From contig CM065382.1 in the NCBI GenBank assembly GCA_033060915.1, positions 6,148,001 through 6,212,000 of the forward strand: DNA of 64,000 nt, in the 5' to 3' direction. Both the position numbers and the translations under genes were made by a program. This stretch comes from Euryodendron excelsum (taxonomy: Eukaryota > Streptophyta > Magnoliopsida > Ericales > Pentaphylacaceae). Under the pieces are notes generated by a model. That model made no database searches. It was not told the DNA's origin and was given only the letters and a program-made list of their open reading frames with translations. Within the stretch, counting starts at the first letter, position 1; every line of letters starts with the position of its first letter. Of this stretch, positions 60,804 through 64,000 are shown piece after piece.

Positions 60804-61265
60804 CGTGGTTAATAGTTTCTCTTGCCTTTACAAGCTCGATGTTCAAGTTGACCCGTTGAACTTTTGAAGACTACTTTAGCTTATAAAGTAGTTAGTTATT
60901 ATTTCAATTTAAATTCTTATAACGACAGATAGAATACCTTATCATCGAGTTAGTTATTGTTTAAATATAAATTCTCGTAACAACATATCCAGATGTCGTG
61001 TCAATTCTCATATAGATATAGACTCGTGCGATGCACGATTAAAATATTGTTTTAAAAATAATATTTTGGTAAGAGAATTGATCGAAAAATTTTCTATTGT
61101 GATCCTATGCTAGTGATGTAAATATATTATAATATTTTTCAGGTAAAAAATTCCTACACAGATTTAAATTAAACAAAAAAACAAGATGATTGTGACATGT
61201 ATTTAAAAATAAAAATAAAAGTACTAAAAGAGCTTAACTACAATTTTTTTATTTGGTTTCTATAT

Positions 61266-63370
61266 GCAGGTTGTGGAAGAGGAGTGACTAGATTAGTAGA
61301 GAGAACTTCCCCTCCATTGGTGATTTCATACACAGTTGGGCTTTTCTTTCTGGGCTGTCAAAGCCAGTTGTCCAGTTAGAGGTCGACCTCATATTGTGCT
61401 TGAATCCATGGTTCTCCAATCCGAGATCCAAAAGAACTACTGGCTTCTCTGTTTCGTGACCAGAGAGACCTTTGACACACCAAAGGGCCCAAACGAAGAA
61501 AAAGCTTTGGATAATTTTTAGAAGTGTGAGCTGATGGAGAGGGAAAAGATAATCTATACATGCTATATTTGGAACCCAAATGGAAAAAGAAAAGAAAAAA
61601 GAAAATGAAAGGAAAAAGAGAAGATGTTGGAGAATTACAATTCCTTATTTATTTTCTTTTTATGTTCTTTTGTCTCCACTTTTTCTTTTTTTTAGTACAT
61701 CGGAAGAAATTATAAAAAAGCGGCTTAAGCGAGGGAGAGAAAATCAAACCCTTAACCTCCTTAAGGGAAGCCAGAATCCCGATCAATTAGCCTAATCTCA
61801 GTTGGTAATCTCTACTTGTTTTAACAACCAAATGTACGATATAATTTTATATCATTTTTCTTCCTTGATAGAAACACAACGTCAACGAATTTAAAGAAGT
61901 AAAATTCTTCAAAATGTGAAAAAAAACTAAAAGAAAATTGTTGCCACCTCATCGGTCATGTCATCATTCACATCAAAATCTGAATATCAAGTTGTATAAT
62001 TCAATAAATTAAGTGGGTATCATTAATAGATTAATGTGTACACACCTACCAGCTCTCGCTTAATAAATTAATTATCTTCCTTTTAATTAGGTGCATCGGA
62101 TATGCACTTAAATCATGAAAAGTACTCACTAGACCTATGTTAACGTGAAAATCATACTTACCATTCAAGTCTTATACGGCAGATGACTAGTCAACACTTT
62201 CTTTTTCCCTCACGGGTTTCCATGAAATTTCTTAAAATTTGTTGGGTAAAGGCTATGCTTTATTTTTATTTTTTACTTCCATCAATTTCTTTTTGTCTAC
62301 TAAAAAGGAAAAAATGCAGGTGACGACCCTACTGCACGAAATTAAAATTCGGTCTTGTTATGTTAGACATTCTTTGTGAAATTGAACAATGCGCAAGAAA
62401 TTGTGAATTTTATAATTTGTAATATTCTGTATAACTAGACAAACGCATACTTAATATCTCACCGTTAAATTCTTATATAAAGATCATCTTATGCACGAAA
62501 AACAGAGAAAAATATTAAAATTCCAATTGCCAGCTCTATTTTTTCAACTTGTCCAAATGCACATGCCAACCTTTTTTTTCTCTCTCTCTTTTCTTTGGGC
62601 TGCTAATACCTACCTCTTCATGAAAACATATTAGAATTCCCTAGTTGGCGGGGAAAGCAATGGAATGTTGCTGTTCCGTGTAACAATCGATGTCTTTACT
62701 TTTGAGTTTTGACTTGTACTTGTAATTAACTCGTCATAAGATATAATTTTAAATTAATTTTGATGTACTTGTAATAAGAGATAGGGGCTACATTTTTCCA
62801 TTCCTGCGGGTTGCTCGTTTTTCATTATTCCAATCAAATTAAAGGTTTTTACTTTGTTTCAGTCATTCTTTTCATCCTACCAGGAGCCAAACGTGATTTT
62901 GTCCGAGTGGTGACTTTTTTTGTGAGTGGAACTTCCTTTTTTCAAAAATATTTATACAAACATATATTAAAATACGATGTGTGTGTTTATGAGTTTTTTT
63001 ATTTTTATATTATATTTAAATTTTAAAAAATAAGTGTTATATTTTTTTTGCTCGACTTTTGTAATTTATATTATGCAACAAATCTAAATCCTAAAAATTT
63101 TGAGCTCAACTTTCTATGTGAGATTTGTCATCGAGAACCAACAAAGTTTCTTTATTCTCTTCTCTTTTGTGCTTTTGATAAAACAACAGGGTTAGGTCAG
63201 TGCTGAGCTCAGACCCATGTTGAAGTAGTAAAACATATCAAGATTCCTGACGCACGAACGAGTCAGATCTTCGTAGATTTTATTTTCTCCATTCCTACTT
63301 TCCTACAATTGAATTGACCAAAAGTTATCTTCCATTCTTTTTATTTATTTATTTTATACAAGTTGTTCAA
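61266..63370 (+). repeat. Third UGT 5'-flank copy, without a gene behind it
   Basis: 61266-61535 is flank-repeat copy 4. It continues through GGGCCCAAACGAAGAAAAAG, TAAATTAATTATC, TGCCAGCTCTATT, CCAAATGCACATGCCAAC and GTCAGTGCTGAGCTCAGA, in the same order as before UGT A and B. The match reaches AGTTATCTTCCATTC and a TTGTTCAA phrase (about 63363), also present before UGT A (38360-38400). The following sequence has no UGT codons within the window. Confidence -1.
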
Positions 63371-64000
63371 ACTTTGGGCTAGTCATCGTTCATAAATCAT
63401 ACAAATTTCACGCATTGCATTAATAATATTTTGAGCAAAAAAAGAGCTTGAGAAAAGATTAAATTTGAGAGCACATATTTAGCATGTGTACAATTTATAT
63501 TTTAAATCACCCAAAATCTCTTACATAGAGCGTTTCAAACATTTTTTTTTTTTATGTTTTTCAATTTTACAGGCAGTGACGGATCTAAAATTTTGGTTGA
63601 AGGAGGTCAAGAAATTTTTTTTTAAGTAATAAAAATAGAATTTTGGCACAAAGACTTTCTATACAAAATGATGTGGTTGTGTTTGAACCTTTTATTTCAA
63701 ATTCAAACACTCGTAATCTTGTTGAAATCAGGCCCACAGTAAATGTTTTTTGAGTTTTAAGCGTGCCAATCTTCATAAGGTATTCAGACTAGAAGCTCCC
63801 TTTAACTACCGTCTACATAAATTATATTCCGTCAATATAAATTATATAAACTTCGTACATTTCATTTATAACAATTGAGAACTACTATTTACATAAATTA
63901 TGTAAACTGCGTACATTTTATTCATAACAATTGATTATAAAAATGTGAGTGGGAATTAAATTATGCTTAGGCTGAGAACTATTCGGCTCTCACACACTAT
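63371..64000. other. AT-rich end of window
   Basis: No gene. A phrase GTGACGGATCTAAAATTTTGG (63576-63596) resembles common plant non-autonomous repeats, but no ends could be fixed. Two related units of about 60 bp, each ending ACAATTGA, lie at about 63833-63940. Confidence -1.

Larger units (their letters stand above)
59964..61265. other. 3' flank of UGT copy B with transposon relics
   Basis: No gene. It contains a copia RNase H relic (60195-60405) and a probable MITE (60413-60803), described separately. The remainder is AT-rich. Confidence -1.

Noticed and set aside
1..64000. tRNA, rRNA or other structured RNA genes
   Set aside because: I looked for tRNA-like A/B boxes and rRNA phrases while reading and found none I could support; a covariance search would be decisive.

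Overview
This is a window of plant nuclear DNA, almost certainly from a eudicot. The evidence is spliced genes with GT-AG introns, AT-rich intergenic DNA, plant-only gene families (UGT87-type glycosyltransferase, ARID/HMG protein, plant EAF1) and heavy loads of Ty1/copia and Ty3/gypsy LTR retrotransposons. I cannot name the species. Four protein-coding genes are supported; the rest is transposons, their relics and gene-flank repeats.

Layout. (1) 1-10.8 kb, minus strand: the 5' two-thirds of EAF1, the HSA-domain scaffold of the NuA4 histone acetyltransferase complex. Ten coding exons join in frame, and the SANT/Myb end lies beyond the left edge. A Stowaway MITE sits in one intron. (2) 12.6-14.5 kb: a 1.9-kb solo LTR with a 5-bp target duplication. 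(3) 14.8-28.9 kb: one old minus-strand Ty1/copia element (LTRs 465 and 450 bp, target duplication ACTTA). It was later split by two further insertions, each with its own 5-bp duplication: a 1.8-kb solo LTR and a 5.8-kb Tat/Ogre-like solo LTR full of tandem repeats. (4) 29.2-34.9 kb, plus strand: an ARID-domain gene. Its middle is built of phase-1 symmetric exons that have been tandemly duplicated, and its C-terminal HMG box seems to lack its centre. (5) 35-64 kb: a UGT87-type glycosyltransferase locus. Copy A (38,473-55,335) has two intact exons separated by a 15.5-kb intron that holds a scrambled nest of copia elements plus a 4.1-kb solo LTR. Copy B (58,437-59,963) has the same intron at 186 bp. 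A third copy of the 5' flank (about 61.3-63.4 kb) has no gene behind it.

How the parts relate. EAF1 and the ARID gene are both predicted nuclear chromatin proteins, but they lie on opposite strands with a transposon block between them, so no functional linkage is implied. The two UGTs are a tandem duplicate pair with shared promoter blocks. The most unusual structures are the ARID gene's exon array and the transposon-filled but apparently spliceable UGT-A intron, which carries long inverted repeats made of oppositely oriented copia copies. All element boundaries were found by reading matching TG...CA ends and target duplications by eye; exon models come from splice sites and frame continuity, not from transcripts.
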